Assembly (NCBI RefSeq): GCF_020616555.1
Contig: NZ_CP085173.1
Location: 7,394,001-7,458,000, forward strand
Source: Streptomyces longhuiensis
Lineage (GTDB): Bacteria > Actinomycetota > Actinomycetes > Streptomycetales > Streptomycetaceae
Reading direction: 5' to 3'
DNA length: 64,000 nucleotides
Position 1 is the first letter of the stretch. The number at the start of each line of letters is the position of its first letter. Shown here piece by piece: positions 43,328 through 51,849 of the stretch. A model generated the notes under the pieces. It saw only the letters and a list, made by a program, of their open reading frames with translations. It was not told the DNA's origin and made no database searches. The position numbers and the translations under genes were made by a program.

Positions 43328-44965
43328 TCAGCCGGCGAGCTGCTCGTACGCGGGCAGCGTCAGGAAGTCCGCGTAGTCCGCGTCCAGGGAGACCTGGAGG
43401 AGGAGGTCGTGGGCCTGCTGCCACTTGCCGGCCGCGAAGGCCTCCTCGCCGATCTCGGCCTTGATGTTCGCGAGCTCCTGGGCCGCGACCTCGCGGGCCA
43501 GGTCGGCCGTGACGGTCGTGCCGGAGTGCTCGCCGCCCTCGAAGACGACACCGGCGTTGATCCACTGCCAGATCTGCGAGCGGGAGATCTCGGCGGTGGC
43601 CGCGTCCTCCATCAGGTTGAAGATGGCGACGGCGCCGAGGCCGCGCAGCCACGCCTCGATGTAGCGGATGCCGACCTGGACGGCGTTGACCAGGCCGTCG
43701 TAGGTGGGCCTGGCGTCGAGGGAGTCGATCGCGATCAGGTCGCCGGGCGCCACGGACACGTCCTCGCGCAGGCGCTCCTTCTGGTTCGGCTTGTCGCCGA
43801 GGACCGCGTCGAAGGACGCCATCGCGATCGGGACCAGGTCGGGGTGGGCGACCCACGAGCCGTCGAAGCCGTCGCCGGCCTCCCGGTCCTTGTCGTTCTT
43901 GACCTTCTCGAACGCGACCTTGTTGACCTCGGCGTCGCGCCGCGACGGGATGAACGCCGCCATGCCGCCGATCGCGTGCGCGCCCCGCTTGTGGCAGGTG
44001 CGGACGAGGAGTTCGGTGTACGCGCGCATGAACGGGGCCGTCATCGTGACCAGGTTGCGGTCCGGCAGGACGAACTTGGCGCCGCCGTCACGGAAGTTCT
44101 TGACGATGGAGAACAGGTAGTCCCAGCGGCCCGCGTTCAGGCCGGCGGCGTGGTCGCGGAGCTCGTAGAGGATCTCTTCCATCTCGTACGCGGCCGTGAT
44201 CGTCTCGATCAGGACGGTCGCGCGGACGGTGCCCTGCGGGATCCCGACGTAGTCCTGCGCGAAGACGAAGATCTCGTTCCAGAGGCGGGCCTCCAGGTGC
44301 GACTCCGTCTTCGGGAGGTAGAAGTACGGGCCCTTGCCGAGCTCGATCAGGCGCTTGGCGTTGTGGAAGAAGTACAGGCCGAAGTCGACGAGCGCGCCGG
44401 GAACGGGGCGGCCGGCCTCGTCCGTCAGGTGACGCTCGTCCAGGTGCCAGCCGCGCGGGCGCATCACGACGGTCGCGAGCTCGTCGTTGCCCTTGAGGGC
44501 GTACGACTTGCCGGTGCGCTCGTCCGTGAAGTCGATGTTGCGGGTGTAGGCGTCGACCAGGTTGACCTGGCCCAGGACGACGTTCTCCCAGGTGGGGGCC
44601 GAGGCGTCCTCGAAGTCCGCGAGCCAGACCTTGGCGCCCGAGTTGAGGGCGTTGATGGTCATCTTGCGGTCGGTGGGACCGGTGATCTCGACGCGGCGGT
44701 CGTTCAGCGCGGCCGGCGCGGGCGCGACGCGCCAGGTGGTGTCCTCGCGGATATGAGCGGTCTCCGGGAGGAAGTCGAGCGTGGAGGTGCGGGCGATCTC
44801 GGCGCGACGCTCCGCGCGGCGGGTGAGGAGCTCGTCACGCCGGGGCGTGAACAGCCGGTGCAGCTCGGCCACGAAGGCGAGGGCCGCGTCCGTGAGCACC
44901 TCTTCCTGCCTGGGCAGGGGCTCTGCGTCGACGATGGCCAGCGGGGACGGCGCTGGTGCGGACAT
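43328..44965 (-). CDS. aceB: malate synthase A
   Basis: A 545-aa malate synthase A that condenses glyoxylate with acetyl-CoA to malate. The catalytic Arg is in VVMRPRGWHLDERH, metal ligands Glu and Asp fall in KTESHLEARLWNEIF and DFEDASAPTWEN, and the acetyl-CoA region is ENRGRWDY-type LNAGRWDYLFSIVKN. The catalytic Asp is in NLMEDAATAEISRSQIWQW. Length matches the A form (not the longer G form). The AllR-type operator lies exactly between its -35 and -10, which ties it to allantoin and glyoxylate metabolism. Confidence 0.95.
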   Translation of the reverse strand: MSAPAPSPLAIVDAEPLPRQEEVLTDAALAFVAELHRLFTPRRDELLTRRAERRAEIARTSTLDFLPETAHIREDTTWRVAPAPAALNDRRVEITGPTDRKMTINALNSGAKVWLADFEDASAPTWENVVLGQVNLVDAYTRNIDFTDERTGKSYALKGNDELATVVMRPRGWHLDERHLTDEAGRPVPGALVDFGLYFFHNAKRLIELGKGPYFYLPKTESHLEARLWNEIFVFAQDYVGIPQGTVRATVLIETITAAYEMEEILYELRDHAAGLNAGRWDYLFSIVKNFRDGGAKFVLPDRNLVTMTAPFMRAYTELLVRTCHKRGAHAIGGMAAFIPSRRDAEVNKVAFEKVKNDKDREAGDGFDGSWVAHPDLVPIAMASFDAVLGDKPNQKERLREDVSVAPGDLIAIDSLDARPTYDGLVNAVQVGIRYIEAWLRGLGAVAIFNLMEDAATAEISRSQIWQWINAGVVFEGGEHSGTTVTADLAREVAAQELANIKAEIGEEAFAAGKWQQAHDLLLQVSLDADYADFLTLPAYEQLAG

Positions 44966-45072
44966 GAGCTGTCACTTCCTTCAGCGAACGGGCGCGGGCG
45001 GCACCGAGTGCCGTGGGCGCCGGGATACGACTACGGACCCCGCGCGGGGGGACCGGCCCTTCTGAACAGTGG

Positions 45073-45101
45073 ATACTAGTTTCCTCATTGTGGAAGTTCA
45101 A
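45073..45101 (-). promoter_or_regulatory. aceB promoter with AllR-type operator as spacer
   Basis: On the minus strand TTGAAC (45096-45101) and TAGTAT (45073-45078) are exactly 17 bp apart, and the spacer contains the palindrome TTCCTCATTGTGGAA (45081-45095). A bound regulator would block polymerase directly. Confidence 0.78.
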
Positions 45102-45112
45102 TGGTTTGTTGA
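45098..45112. promoter_or_regulatory. degenerate second-motif site upstream of aceB
   Basis: TCAATGGTTTGTTGA matches the catalase palindrome TCAACAGTTTGTTGA at 13 of 15 positions. It abuts the aceB AllR-type site and overlaps the -35. Confidence 0.45.
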
Positions 45113-45192
45113 TGTCGAGATTCTTCGGGACGACATAACGTGGCGCTCGGTGCCAGGCTCCTCACGCCCCGTTCATGTACCTCGCTCGCCAC

Positions 45193-45798
45193 TCATTCAA
45201 GGTGCTTGAGGTCGGCCTCGGTGTCGATGTCGTAGTCATCGGCCACATCGCCGCACTCCACGAGCGCGAGTTCCGACGCGTGCTCCTTCAAGTACGCCCG
45301 CGCCCCGCGGTCCCCGGCCGCGCTCGCCGCGATCCCCGGCCAGTGCTCCGCCCCGAACAGGACCGGATGCCCGCGTTCCCCGTCGTACGCGGCCGCCGCG
45401 AGCGACCCCGCCGACCGGTACGCGGCCCGGACCCGAGCCACCGCGGGCGCGCCGATGCCCGGTTGGTCCACCAGGAGTACGAGCGCGGCCGACGCCCCCG
45501 TCCCGGCGAGCGAGCCGAGGCCCGCCCGCAGCGACGACCCCATGCCCTCCTCCCACGCCGGGTTCTCCACGAGCACGCACCCCGTGAGGTCCGCCCGCGC
45601 CCGTACGTCGTCGGCGGCAGCTCCGAGCACGACGTGGACGCGCTCGCAGCCGGCCGCGCGCAGCACCGCCACCGCGTGCTCCACCAGGGGCCGCCCGCGG
45701 TGCGTCAGGAGTGCCTTCGGCCGCCCGCCGAGCCTGCGCCCGCCGCCCGCCGCCAGCAGCAGTCCCGTCACCGGAGCGTCATCCGTTGCGTGTGTCAT
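45193..45798 (-). CDS. MobA-like nucleotidyltransferase (MocA/molybdenum-cofactor type)
   Basis: A 201-aa NTP transferase. The N-terminal GLLLAAGGGRRLGGRPKALL is the nucleotide-binding signature of MobA/MocA enzymes, VLLVDQPGIGAPAV supplies the DxP motif, and GERGHPVLFG is the conserved GHPV block. Such proteins make the cytosine or guanine dinucleotide form of the molybdenum cofactor used by xanthine dehydrogenase. Its position next to aceB fits a purine-catabolism link, but no dehydrogenase gene is in the window. Start ATG 45798. Confidence 0.82.
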   Translation of the reverse strand: MTHATDDAPVTGLLLAAGGGRRLGGRPKALLTHRGRPLVEHAVAVLRAAGCERVHVVLGAAADDVRARADLTGCVLVENPAWEEGMGSSLRAGLGSLAGTGASAALVLLVDQPGIGAPAVARVRAAYRSAGSLAAAAYDGERGHPVLFGAEHWPGIAASAAGDRGARAYLKEHASELALVECGDVADDYDIDTEADLKHLE

Positions 45799-46022
45799 GG
45801 AGCCTGGATACCTCACCGGGCGCCCCGCGCGCCGACCGTCGGGACACTCGTGAGGCCGGAATTCGGTCGGCACGGTGGCGGGCGCGGCAGAATGTGGCGT
45901 TTACTGGCCGGCGACCCCGATGCGGCGAGTCCGGACAACGCCCCGTCGGGGCCGCGGAAGGCGTACAGCGTGCGGAACGCGCACGTCTGCGGTCGCACAA
46001 AGGCGTGCGAGGGGGGAGAGCG

Positions 46023-46337
46023 GTGTTGCGGAGCGTGGGGCAGAAGCTGGTGGCGGTCAGCGAAGAGGATCCGCGGGTGACGGAGTTACGCACCGCGGTG
46101 TCCAGGCTGCGCCGTGAACTGGCCGCCCATCCGGCCGAGTTCCCCGACCGGGCGGTCGCCGAGGACGAACTGGCGGCCCTGGACGCGATGGCGGCCGGGG
46201 GCCTCCCCGAGATCCCGCGCCTGCGCCGCTCCCTGCTGCTCATCGCGGGCGCGATCGGCTCGGTCAGTGCCCTGGCGAAGGGCCTCGGGGACGTGCGGAA
46301 CGCGGTGGAGCTCTTCGGCGGGCCGCCACTGCGCTGA
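46023..46337 (+). CDS. small DUF5955-like protein
   Basis: A 104-aa protein with charged helical segments (VTELRTAVSRLRRELAAHP) and a short hydrophobic patch near the C-terminus (LLLIAGAIGSVSALAKGLGDV). It resembles a small Streptomyces family known as DUF5955 as far as I recall. GTG 46023 follows a GGGGGGAGAG ribosome site. Function unknown. Confidence 0.62.
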   Translation: MLRSVGQKLVAVSEEDPRVTELRTAVSRLRRELAAHPAEFPDRAVAEDELAALDAMAAGGLPEIPRLRRSLLLIAGAIGSVSALAKGLGDVRNAVELFGGPPLR

Positions 46338-46372
46338 CCTCGTGCGCGAGTTGACGTCCCCTCGATCCGGCG

Positions 46373-47866
46373 TCACGCCACCCAGTGCGGCCGTCCCGGC
46401 TCCTCGCCCGTCGTGCCGAGGCCGTCCGCGAGGGTCTGTGCCAGGCGGCGCACCGCCTCCCTGGCGACCTCCTGCGGCTGGGTGTACGGGAAGCGCAGCC
46501 GGTGCTCGTGCGTGCCCGGGTCCGCGCCGAAGCGGGAGCCGCCCTCGATGCGCACACCGTGCCGCAGCGCGGCACGGGCGAGGGCCGAGGCGATCGGGCG
46601 GCCCAGGTCGATCCAGAGCGACAGGCCGCCGGGCGGCAACTGCCAGTGCCACTCCGGCAGTTCACGTGCCAGATCCTCGGCGAGCGCGTCCCGCTGGGCC
46701 CGCATCCGCGGCAGGCGCTCGCTCAGGACCTCGTCCATCCGCTCGAGCAGCCGCAGCGCGACGAGCTGGTCGAGCACGGAACCCGACATGTCGAACGGCA
46801 CGCGTGCCGTGGCCAGTTCGGTGATGAGCCGCGACCCGGCCCGCACCCAGCCGATGCGCAGCCCGCCCCAGTGCGTCTTGCTCAGCGAGCCCACGGTGAC
46901 GACCTGTTCGCCCGCGCCGTGCGCCGCGAGCGAGGCGAACGGCGCGGGGGCGGGCACGTCCAGCGCGATGTCGGCGACCGTCTCGTCCACGACCAGCCAG
47001 GTACCGGTCGCCCGCGCCGCCTCCAGGAGCCGCACCCGCTGCTCGCGCGGCATCAGCCGCCCGGTCGGGTTGTGGAAGTCCGGGATCAGATAGGCGAGCC
47101 GCGGCGCGGTCTGGCGCAGCGCCGACTCGAACAGGTCCGTGTCCCAGCCGCCGTCCGTGACCGGCACCGGCGTGGCCCGCATCCCGCCCCTGTTCAGCGC
47201 GTCCAGGGCGTTCGGGTACGACGGGTTCTCGACCAGGACGCGGTCGCCCGCCCTCGCGAGGAGCCCCAGGGTGAGCGACACCGCCTGCTGGGCGCCCGAG
47301 GTGATGAGGATCTGCTCGGGGAGCGTCGGCAGGCCGCGCCGCGTGAACCGCTCGGCGACCGCGGCCCGCAGCTCGGGAAGCCCGTACGGGTGGTAGCCGG
47401 GCGTCGACGCGTGCCGGGGCAGCAGTGCGCTCGCGGCGGCGAGGGCGTCGGCGAGTTCCGCCTCGGGCGCGCCGGGCGCCGCGACGGCGAGGTCGATCAC
47501 GTCGTCGCCCGTGGGGAAGACGGCCACGCTGGCGGGCCGCTGCCCCTCGGGCAGCTCGGTCCAGGTCCCCGCGCCGCGCCTGCTGCGTGCGTAGCCGCCC
47601 TCGCGCAGCAGGTCGTAGGCGGCGGTGACCGTGGCGCGGCTGACACCGAGTGCCGTGGCCAGCTCGCGCTCTGCGGGCAGCCGGGTGTGCAGCGGGATAC
47701 GACCGTCGAGCAGCAGGGTGCGCACGCCCTGGGCGAGGGCGCGGTAGCCGGGCTTCTCCCCGGCGGTCACCGTCAGGAGGCCGGCGAGGCGGCGGCTGCC
47801 CAGGGATCTGTTCATGCTGTCCGTGCCCGGGGTGTTCAAGGCGTGGACCACTCGATTGCCTGCCAT
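46373..47866 (-). CDS. MocR-type GntR/aminotransferase regulator
   Basis: A 497-aa MocR protein. An N-terminal GntR winged helix (LPAERELATALGVSRATVTAAYDLLREGGY) is fused to an aminotransferase-like domain with NPTGRLMPREQR, VDETVADIALD and the PLP lysine in VGSLSKTHWGGLRIGW. MocR proteins sense PLP-linked ligands and commonly control a divergent gene and themselves. ATG 47866 has GGAGAG 6 nt upstream. An ATTGGCC-N10-GGCCAAT palindrome lies just before it. Confidence 0.9.
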   Translation of the reverse strand: MAGNRVVHALNTPGTDSMNRSLGSRRLAGLLTVTAGEKPGYRALAQGVRTLLLDGRIPLHTRLPAERELATALGVSRATVTAAYDLLREGGYARSRRGAGTWTELPEGQRPASVAVFPTGDDVIDLAVAAPGAPEAELADALAAASALLPRHASTPGYHPYGLPELRAAVAERFTRRGLPTLPEQILITSGAQQAVSLTLGLLARAGDRVLVENPSYPNALDALNRGGMRATPVPVTDGGWDTDLFESALRQTAPRLAYLIPDFHNPTGRLMPREQRVRLLEAARATGTWLVVDETVADIALDVPAPAPFASLAAHGAGEQVVTVGSLSKTHWGGLRIGWVRAGSRLITELATARVPFDMSGSVLDQLVALRLLERMDEVLSERLPRMRAQRDALAEDLARELPEWHWQLPPGGLSLWIDLGRPIASALARAALRHGVRIEGGSRFGADPGTHEHRLRFPYTQPQEVAREAVRRLAQTLADGLGTTGEEPGRPHWVA

Positions 47867-47880
47867 GCCAACTCTCCGTT

Positions 47881-47904
47881 ATTGGCCCTGCTGTCCAGGC
47901 CAAT
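47881..47904. promoter_or_regulatory. MocR operator candidate
   Basis: ATTGGCC and GGCCAAT are separated by 10 bp, ending 15 bp before the MocR start codon. This matches the ATTGG...CCAAT sites typical of MocR regulators and suggests autoregulation. Confidence 0.7.
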
Positions 47905-47966
47905 CAGCGTACAGACTCGACAGAGGTCAGAGGCTTTGGCCTGGGGAGCGGCTGAGGAGGCATGCC

Positions 47967-48110
47967 ATGGACGGGTACGGGGCGGGCTGTGTCACGGACC
48001 GTTTCGAACGGGAGATGCAGCGCCGCGCGGAAGCGCGCACGACGCGGCCGGCGGGTGCCTGGGTCCGGGCGCTCGTGAACGGGAGGCGGCGCAAGGGGAG
48101 GAAGTCGTGA
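47967..48110 (+). CDS. small basic protein, 47 aa
   Basis: A 47-aa reading frame with a strong GAGGAGG ribosome site 6 nt before the ATG (an ATG at 47962 is out of frame). The product is very basic, with an amphipathic middle (DRFEREMQRRAEART) and an Arg/Lys-rich end (GRRRKGRK). It overlaps the start of the USP gene by GTGA, so the pair is translationally coupled. No family recognised. Confidence 0.55.
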   Translation: MDGYGAGCVTDRFEREMQRRAEARTTRPAGAWVRALVNGRRRKGRKS

Positions 48111-48640
48111 CCAGGGTCGGGGCTCGGCGCACCGAGGGAGTGGCCGGGCAGGTCGTCGTCGGGGTGAGCGACTCGCTGGGCGGGCTCGCGGCGCTGCGCG
48201 CGGCCGCCGAGCAGGCGCGTCGCTCGGGCCGGGTCCTCGTCGCCGTCCTCGCCTGGGAGCCGCCCGAGGGCGAGGGCCTGTACGCCCGCCGCCCCGACCG
48301 GCGGTGGGCCCGGCACTGGCACGGCGAGGCCCGCGAGCGCCTCGACCGCGCCTTCGCCGAAGCGCTCGGCGGGCCGCCCCAGGACGTGGAGCTGGTACGC
48401 CGCGTGGTCAGGGCCAGGCCGGGCCGGGCCCTGCGGGACGCGGTGGCGGGCCCGGACGACCTGCTCGTCATCGGCGTCCACCCACGCCGCATGTGGCGCG
48501 GACGGACCCACCGCTACGTCGTCGCACACGCCGGCTGCCCGGTCCTGACCGTGCCCGCGCCGCCCCTGCCACGGCACGAACTGCGCGCGCTGCGCCGGGC
48601 GAGCCCACATGACTTCGCGGCGGCGGGTCCGGCCGGGTGA
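48107..48640 (+). CDS. universal stress protein domain protein
   Basis: A 177-aa protein with one UspA domain: VVVGVSDSLGGLAALRAAAEQARRSGRVL at the N-terminus and DDLLVIGVHPRRMWRGRTHRYVV then CPVLTVPAPP at the C-terminus. The ATP-binding G-2x-G-9x-G(S/T) motif of ATP-type USPs is imperfect. AGGGGAGG precedes the GTG. It overlaps the 47-aa gene. A fragment similar to its C-terminus follows in the downstream DNA. Confidence 0.82.
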   Translation: MTRVGARRTEGVAGQVVVGVSDSLGGLAALRAAAEQARRSGRVLVAVLAWEPPEGEGLYARRPDRRWARHWHGEARERLDRAFAEALGGPPQDVELVRRVVRARPGRALRDAVAGPDDLLVIGVHPRRMWRGRTHRYVVAHAGCPVLTVPAPPLPRHELRALRRASPHDFAAAGPAG

Positions 48641-48644
48641 ACGG

Positions 48645-48684
48645 GCGGCAGCCGCCGCATGAGCCCGCGTGCGGCGGCTGCCGC
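48645..48684 (+). terminator. perfect 15-bp terminator hairpin after USP gene
   Basis: GCGGCAGCCGCCGCA pairs perfectly with its complement around a 10-nt loop, starting 5 bases after the USP stop. Confidence 0.78.
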
Positions 48685-48690
48685 TGAGCG

Positions 48691-48828
48691 CGGGGCGGAT
48701 CTTCGGCCCGGTCGTGGCGCGCGCCGACGGCTGCCCGGTCCTGACCGTGCCCGCGCCGTCGGCTGCCCGGCACGGGCTGCGGCGGGTGACCGCAGGTGAC
48801 TTCGCGGCGGGTCCGGCAGGCCGGACGG
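48691..48828 (+). pseudogene. USP C-terminal remnant
   Basis: Translated in frame with 48669-48908, this stretch reads GRIFGPVVARADGCPVLTV, then PAPSAARHGLRRVTAGDFAAGPAG. It parallels the end of the intact USP (AGCPVLTVPAPPLPRHELRALRRASPHDFAAAGPAG region) with small indels. It has no N-terminal half and no ribosome site, so it is a relic of a tandem duplication or of a second USP gene. It ends next to the stop of the convergent response-regulator gene. Confidence 0.7.
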
Positions 48829-48832
48829 TGGG

Positions 48833-49459
48833 TCAGCGGCGCATCAGGCCGCGTGCGGTGGCGGCAGCGACCGCCGCCGTGCGTGAATCGACGCCCAACT
48901 TGGCGTAGATGTGCACCAGATGGGACTTCACCGTCGCCTGGCTGAGGAACAGTTCCTTGCTGATCCGCTGGTTCGACAGGCCGTCCCTGACGAGCTGGAG
49001 GACTTCCAGCTCGCGGCGGCTGAGCGCTTCGGCCGGGGCCCGCATGCGGTCCATCAGGCGGTGGGCGATCGCGGGGGCGAGCGCGGACTGGCCGGAGGCG
49101 GCCGTGCGGACCGCCGCCGCGAGTTCCTCCGGCGGCGCGTCCTTCAGCAGATAGCCGGACGCGCCCGCCTCCACCGCGGCCAGGATGTCCGCGTCCGTGT
49201 CGTACGTGGTCAGGACGAGGACACGCGGCGCACCGGGCCTCGCCGCGATGGCCGCGGTCGCCTCGGAGCCGTGCATCCCCGCGCCGAACTGGAGGTCCAT
49301 GAGGACGACGTCGACCCCTCCGGCCGCGGCGAGCTCCACGGCCCGCTCCGCCGTGGCGGCCTCCGCGGCGATCTCGAAGTCGGGTTCGGCGTCGAGGACC
49401 GCGCGGAGTCCGGCGCGTACGACGGGGTGGTCGTCGGCGAGCAGGAGCCGGATGGTCAT
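48833..49459 (-). CDS. NarL/LuxR-type response regulator
   Basis: A 208-aa response regulator. The receiver domain has the acidic pair in LLLADDHPVVRAGL, the phosphoacceptor Asp in DVVLMDLQFG near residue 53, Thr in LVLTTYD and Lys in GYLLKDAPPEEL. The C-terminal LuxR domain has LSRRELEVLQLVRDGLSNQRIS and ATVKSHLVHIYAKLGV. It overlaps the kinase gene by 4 bp and is its partner. The pair is divergent from an ABC exporter, its probable target. Confidence 0.93.
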   Translation of the reverse strand: MTIRLLLADDHPVVRAGLRAVLDAEPDFEIAAEAATAERAVELAAAGGVDVVLMDLQFGAGMHGSEATAAIAARPGAPRVLVLTTYDTDADILAAVEAGASGYLLKDAPPEELAAAVRTAASGQSALAPAIAHRLMDRMRAPAEALSRRELEVLQLVRDGLSNQRISKELFLSQATVKSHLVHIYAKLGVDSRTAAVAAATARGLMRR

Positions 49460-50637
49460 GCCGCGCCTCCCACCGGAAGAGGGAGCGGCAGCGTGATCGC
49501 GACCGCCGTGCCCTGCCCCGGCGCCGACTCCACCGTGAACGTGCCCCCGAGGGACTCGGCGCGTGAGCGCATCGCGGGCAGGCCGAACCCGCCGTCACCG
49601 GACGGGGCCGACGCGGGGTCGAAGCCGCGGCCGTCGTCCACGATGTCGAGGGCCACGGCCGTGTCCATGAAGCTGAGGGTGATCTCGGCGCGGCGCGCAC
49701 CCGCGTGCCGCACGGTGTTCGCGAGCGCCGATTGCGCGATCCGCAGCAGCGCGACCTCGTACGGCGTCGGCAGCCCGGCCGGCGTGCCGCTCTCCTGGAA
49801 GCGGACGGTGAGCCCGGGAGCCGTCGCGCACAGCCGCTCCAGGGCCCCGGCGAGTGACCCGTTCTCCAGGTCCGGCGGGGACAGGGCCCGTACGAAACGG
49901 CGGGCCTCCGCGAGGTTGTCCTGGGCGGCCGCGCGCGCCTGTTCGATGTGGGGGGCGGCCGGGGACCGCGGTGGCAGGGCGCGCTGGGCCGCGCGCAGCA
50001 GGAGCTGGATCGAGGACAGGCCCTGGGCGAGGGTGTCGTGGATCTCGCGGGCCAGGCGCTCCCGCTCGGCGAGGGTGCCCGCCGTGCGCTCCGCGGCGGC
50101 GAGTTCGGCGCGCGTCGCGATCAGCTCCTCGATCAGGTGCCGTCTGCGCTCGCTCTCGCGGTACAGCGTCTGGTAGCCGATGACCGTCGCCACGGCCACG
50201 GCCGCGCCGAGGAGCGGCCCTATGAAGGCCCCCGGGTTGAGCGGCTGCCCATGACGTACGTACGAGGCGATGGCCGCGCCCGCGGTGAGTGTCACGGCGG
50301 GTACGCCCCAGCGGGCGGGCAGCAGATGCAGCTGGAGGAAGTACAGCGGGAACGCCAGCCACAGGCCGTCGGGGGTGAGGGCGAGGAGCACCAGCCACAC
50401 CGCGCACAGCGCCCCGAGCCACAGCGCGGCCCCGGCTCGCGTGGTCCGTACGGCAGGGATCAGCGGGCCCGCGCCGTACACGACGGCCATCACGACCGCG
50501 GCGGCCACCACTGCGCCCGCCCCCGTGGAGTCCCCGGCCAGCGCCCGGCCGGCGACCAGCATGAGCAGCCCGGCCATCAGCAGATGCAGGCACAGGCGCA
50601 GGACGCGCAGAACGGGGGTCAGAGAACGTGGATCCAT
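49456..50637 (-). CDS. HisKA_3-type sensor histidine kinase
   Basis: A 393-aa kinase with five or six N-terminal membrane helices (residues 10-165), a short coiled linker, the HisKA_3 phosphoacceptor box LAREIHDTLAQGLSSIQLL near residue 205, and an HATPase_c domain with NTVRHAGA (N box) and DDGRGFDP (G1). There is no large extracytoplasmic loop, so it belongs to the intramembrane-sensing type often linked to ABC exporters of peptides. It starts 135 bp from the divergent permease gene. Confidence 0.92.
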   Translation of the reverse strand: MDPRSLTPVLRVLRLCLHLLMAGLLMLVAGRALAGDSTGAGAVVAAAVVMAVVYGAGPLIPAVRTTRAGAALWLGALCAVWLVLLALTPDGLWLAFPLYFLQLHLLPARWGVPAVTLTAGAAIASYVRHGQPLNPGAFIGPLLGAAVAVATVIGYQTLYRESERRRHLIEELIATRAELAAAERTAGTLAERERLAREIHDTLAQGLSSIQLLLRAAQRALPPRSPAAPHIEQARAAAQDNLAEARRFVRALSPPDLENGSLAGALERLCATAPGLTVRFQESGTPAGLPTPYEVALLRIAQSALANTVRHAGARRAEITLSFMDTAVALDIVDDGRGFDPASAPSGDGGFGLPAMRSRAESLGGTFTVESAPGQGTAVAITLPLPLPVGGAA

Positions 50638-50772
50638 ACCGATACCAGCGTAGGCAGAAGATCCCGGTCCGCGGTCAACCGAAAGTTCGAAAGGTGGCTC
50701 CTTCCTTCGATTCGGGTGAAGCGTGCTGTGGCGCGATGCCCGGGACGGGGCCCCGGCAGCAGGCTGGGGACC

Positions 50773-51849
50773 ATGTTCGTCGCATGGAGAGATCTACGGT
50801 TCGCCAAGGGCCGGTTCGCGCTGATGGGAAGCGTGGTCGTGCTGATCACGCTGCTCGTCGGCCTGCTGTCCGGCCTGACCGCGGGCCTGGCCCGGGACAA
50901 CACCTCGGCTCTGACCGGGCTGTCCGCCGACCACCTGGCCTTCGCCCGGCCCCCGGACGGCCAGGCGGTGTCGTTCACCGGGTCGACGGTGGGGGCCGAG
51001 CAGTGGCGCGCCCTCGCCGCGCGCCCGGGGGTCGACAGTGCTCAGCCGCTCGGCATCAGCACCGTCAACGCCGAGGCGGGCCACCACACGGCGGCCGTGT
51101 CCGCGTTCGGCGTGCGGCCCCGCTCGGGGCTCGCGCCCGACACGACGGCACCCGGCACGGCCGTCCTGTCCCAGCAGGCGGCGGACGATCTGGGCGCGCG
51201 GGCCGGTGACCGTATCGCCCTGTCGGGTACGTCCCTCACGGTGAGCGCGGTCGCGGGCGACGCCTCGTACAGCCACACGCCCGTCGTCTGGATCGATCTC
51301 GGCGACTGGCAGAGCGTGGCGCCGGGCGGGCAGGGCTCCGGGGAACAGGCCACCGTGATCGCCCTGCGCACCGGGGACGGCGCCGACCTCGGCGCCGCGG
51401 ACCGTGCGGCGGGCACCGAGACGCGGACCGTCGAAGGGGCGCTGGAGGCCATAGGGTCCTACCAGGCCGAGAACGGCTCGCTCCAGCTGATGCGGGGCTT
51501 CCTCTTCGTCATCTCGGCGATGGTCATCGGCGCGTTCTTCACCGTGTGGACGATCCAGCGCAGCGGCGACATCGCGGTCCTCAAGGCCCTCGGCTCCTCG
51601 ACGCCCTATCTGCTCAAGGACGCGCTCGGGCAGGCCGTGGTGATGCTCGTCGGCGGTACGGCCCTCGGGACAGCCCTCGCGGCGCTCATCGCCGCGTTCG
51701 TGCCCGACAGCGTGCCGTTCGTCATGGAGCCGCTCACCACGCTCGGTCCGGCCGCCGTCATGACCGTCCTCGGCGCGGCAGGCGCCGCCCTGTCCATCCG
51801 GCGCATCACCGCCGTCGACCCCCTCACCGCACTCGGGAGCGCCCGATGA
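50773..51849 (+). CDS. FtsX-like ABC transporter permease
   Basis: A 358-aa permease with one N-terminal helix (FALMGSVVVLITLLVGLLSGL), a large extracytoplasmic MacB-like domain (residues 40-215) and three C-terminal helices (LFVISAMVIGAFFTVWTIQ, then AVVMLVGGTALGTALAALIA and AAVMTVLGAAGAALSI), ending in the FtsX-type DPLTALG motif. It overlaps its ATPase gene by ATGA. MacB/FtsX systems export peptides or lipids or sense them; the divergent two-component system suggests inducible export. Confidence 0.9.
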   Translation: MFVAWRDLRFAKGRFALMGSVVVLITLLVGLLSGLTAGLARDNTSALTGLSADHLAFARPPDGQAVSFTGSTVGAEQWRALAARPGVDSAQPLGISTVNAEAGHHTAAVSAFGVRPRSGLAPDTTAPGTAVLSQQAADDLGARAGDRIALSGTSLTVSAVAGDASYSHTPVVWIDLGDWQSVAPGGQGSGEQATVIALRTGDGADLGAADRAAGTETRTVEGALEAIGSYQAENGSLQLMRGFLFVISAMVIGAFFTVWTIQRSGDIAVLKALGSSTPYLLKDALGQAVVMLVGGTALGTALAALIAAFVPDSVPFVMEPLTTLGPAAVMTVLGAAGAALSIRRITAVDPLTALGSAR

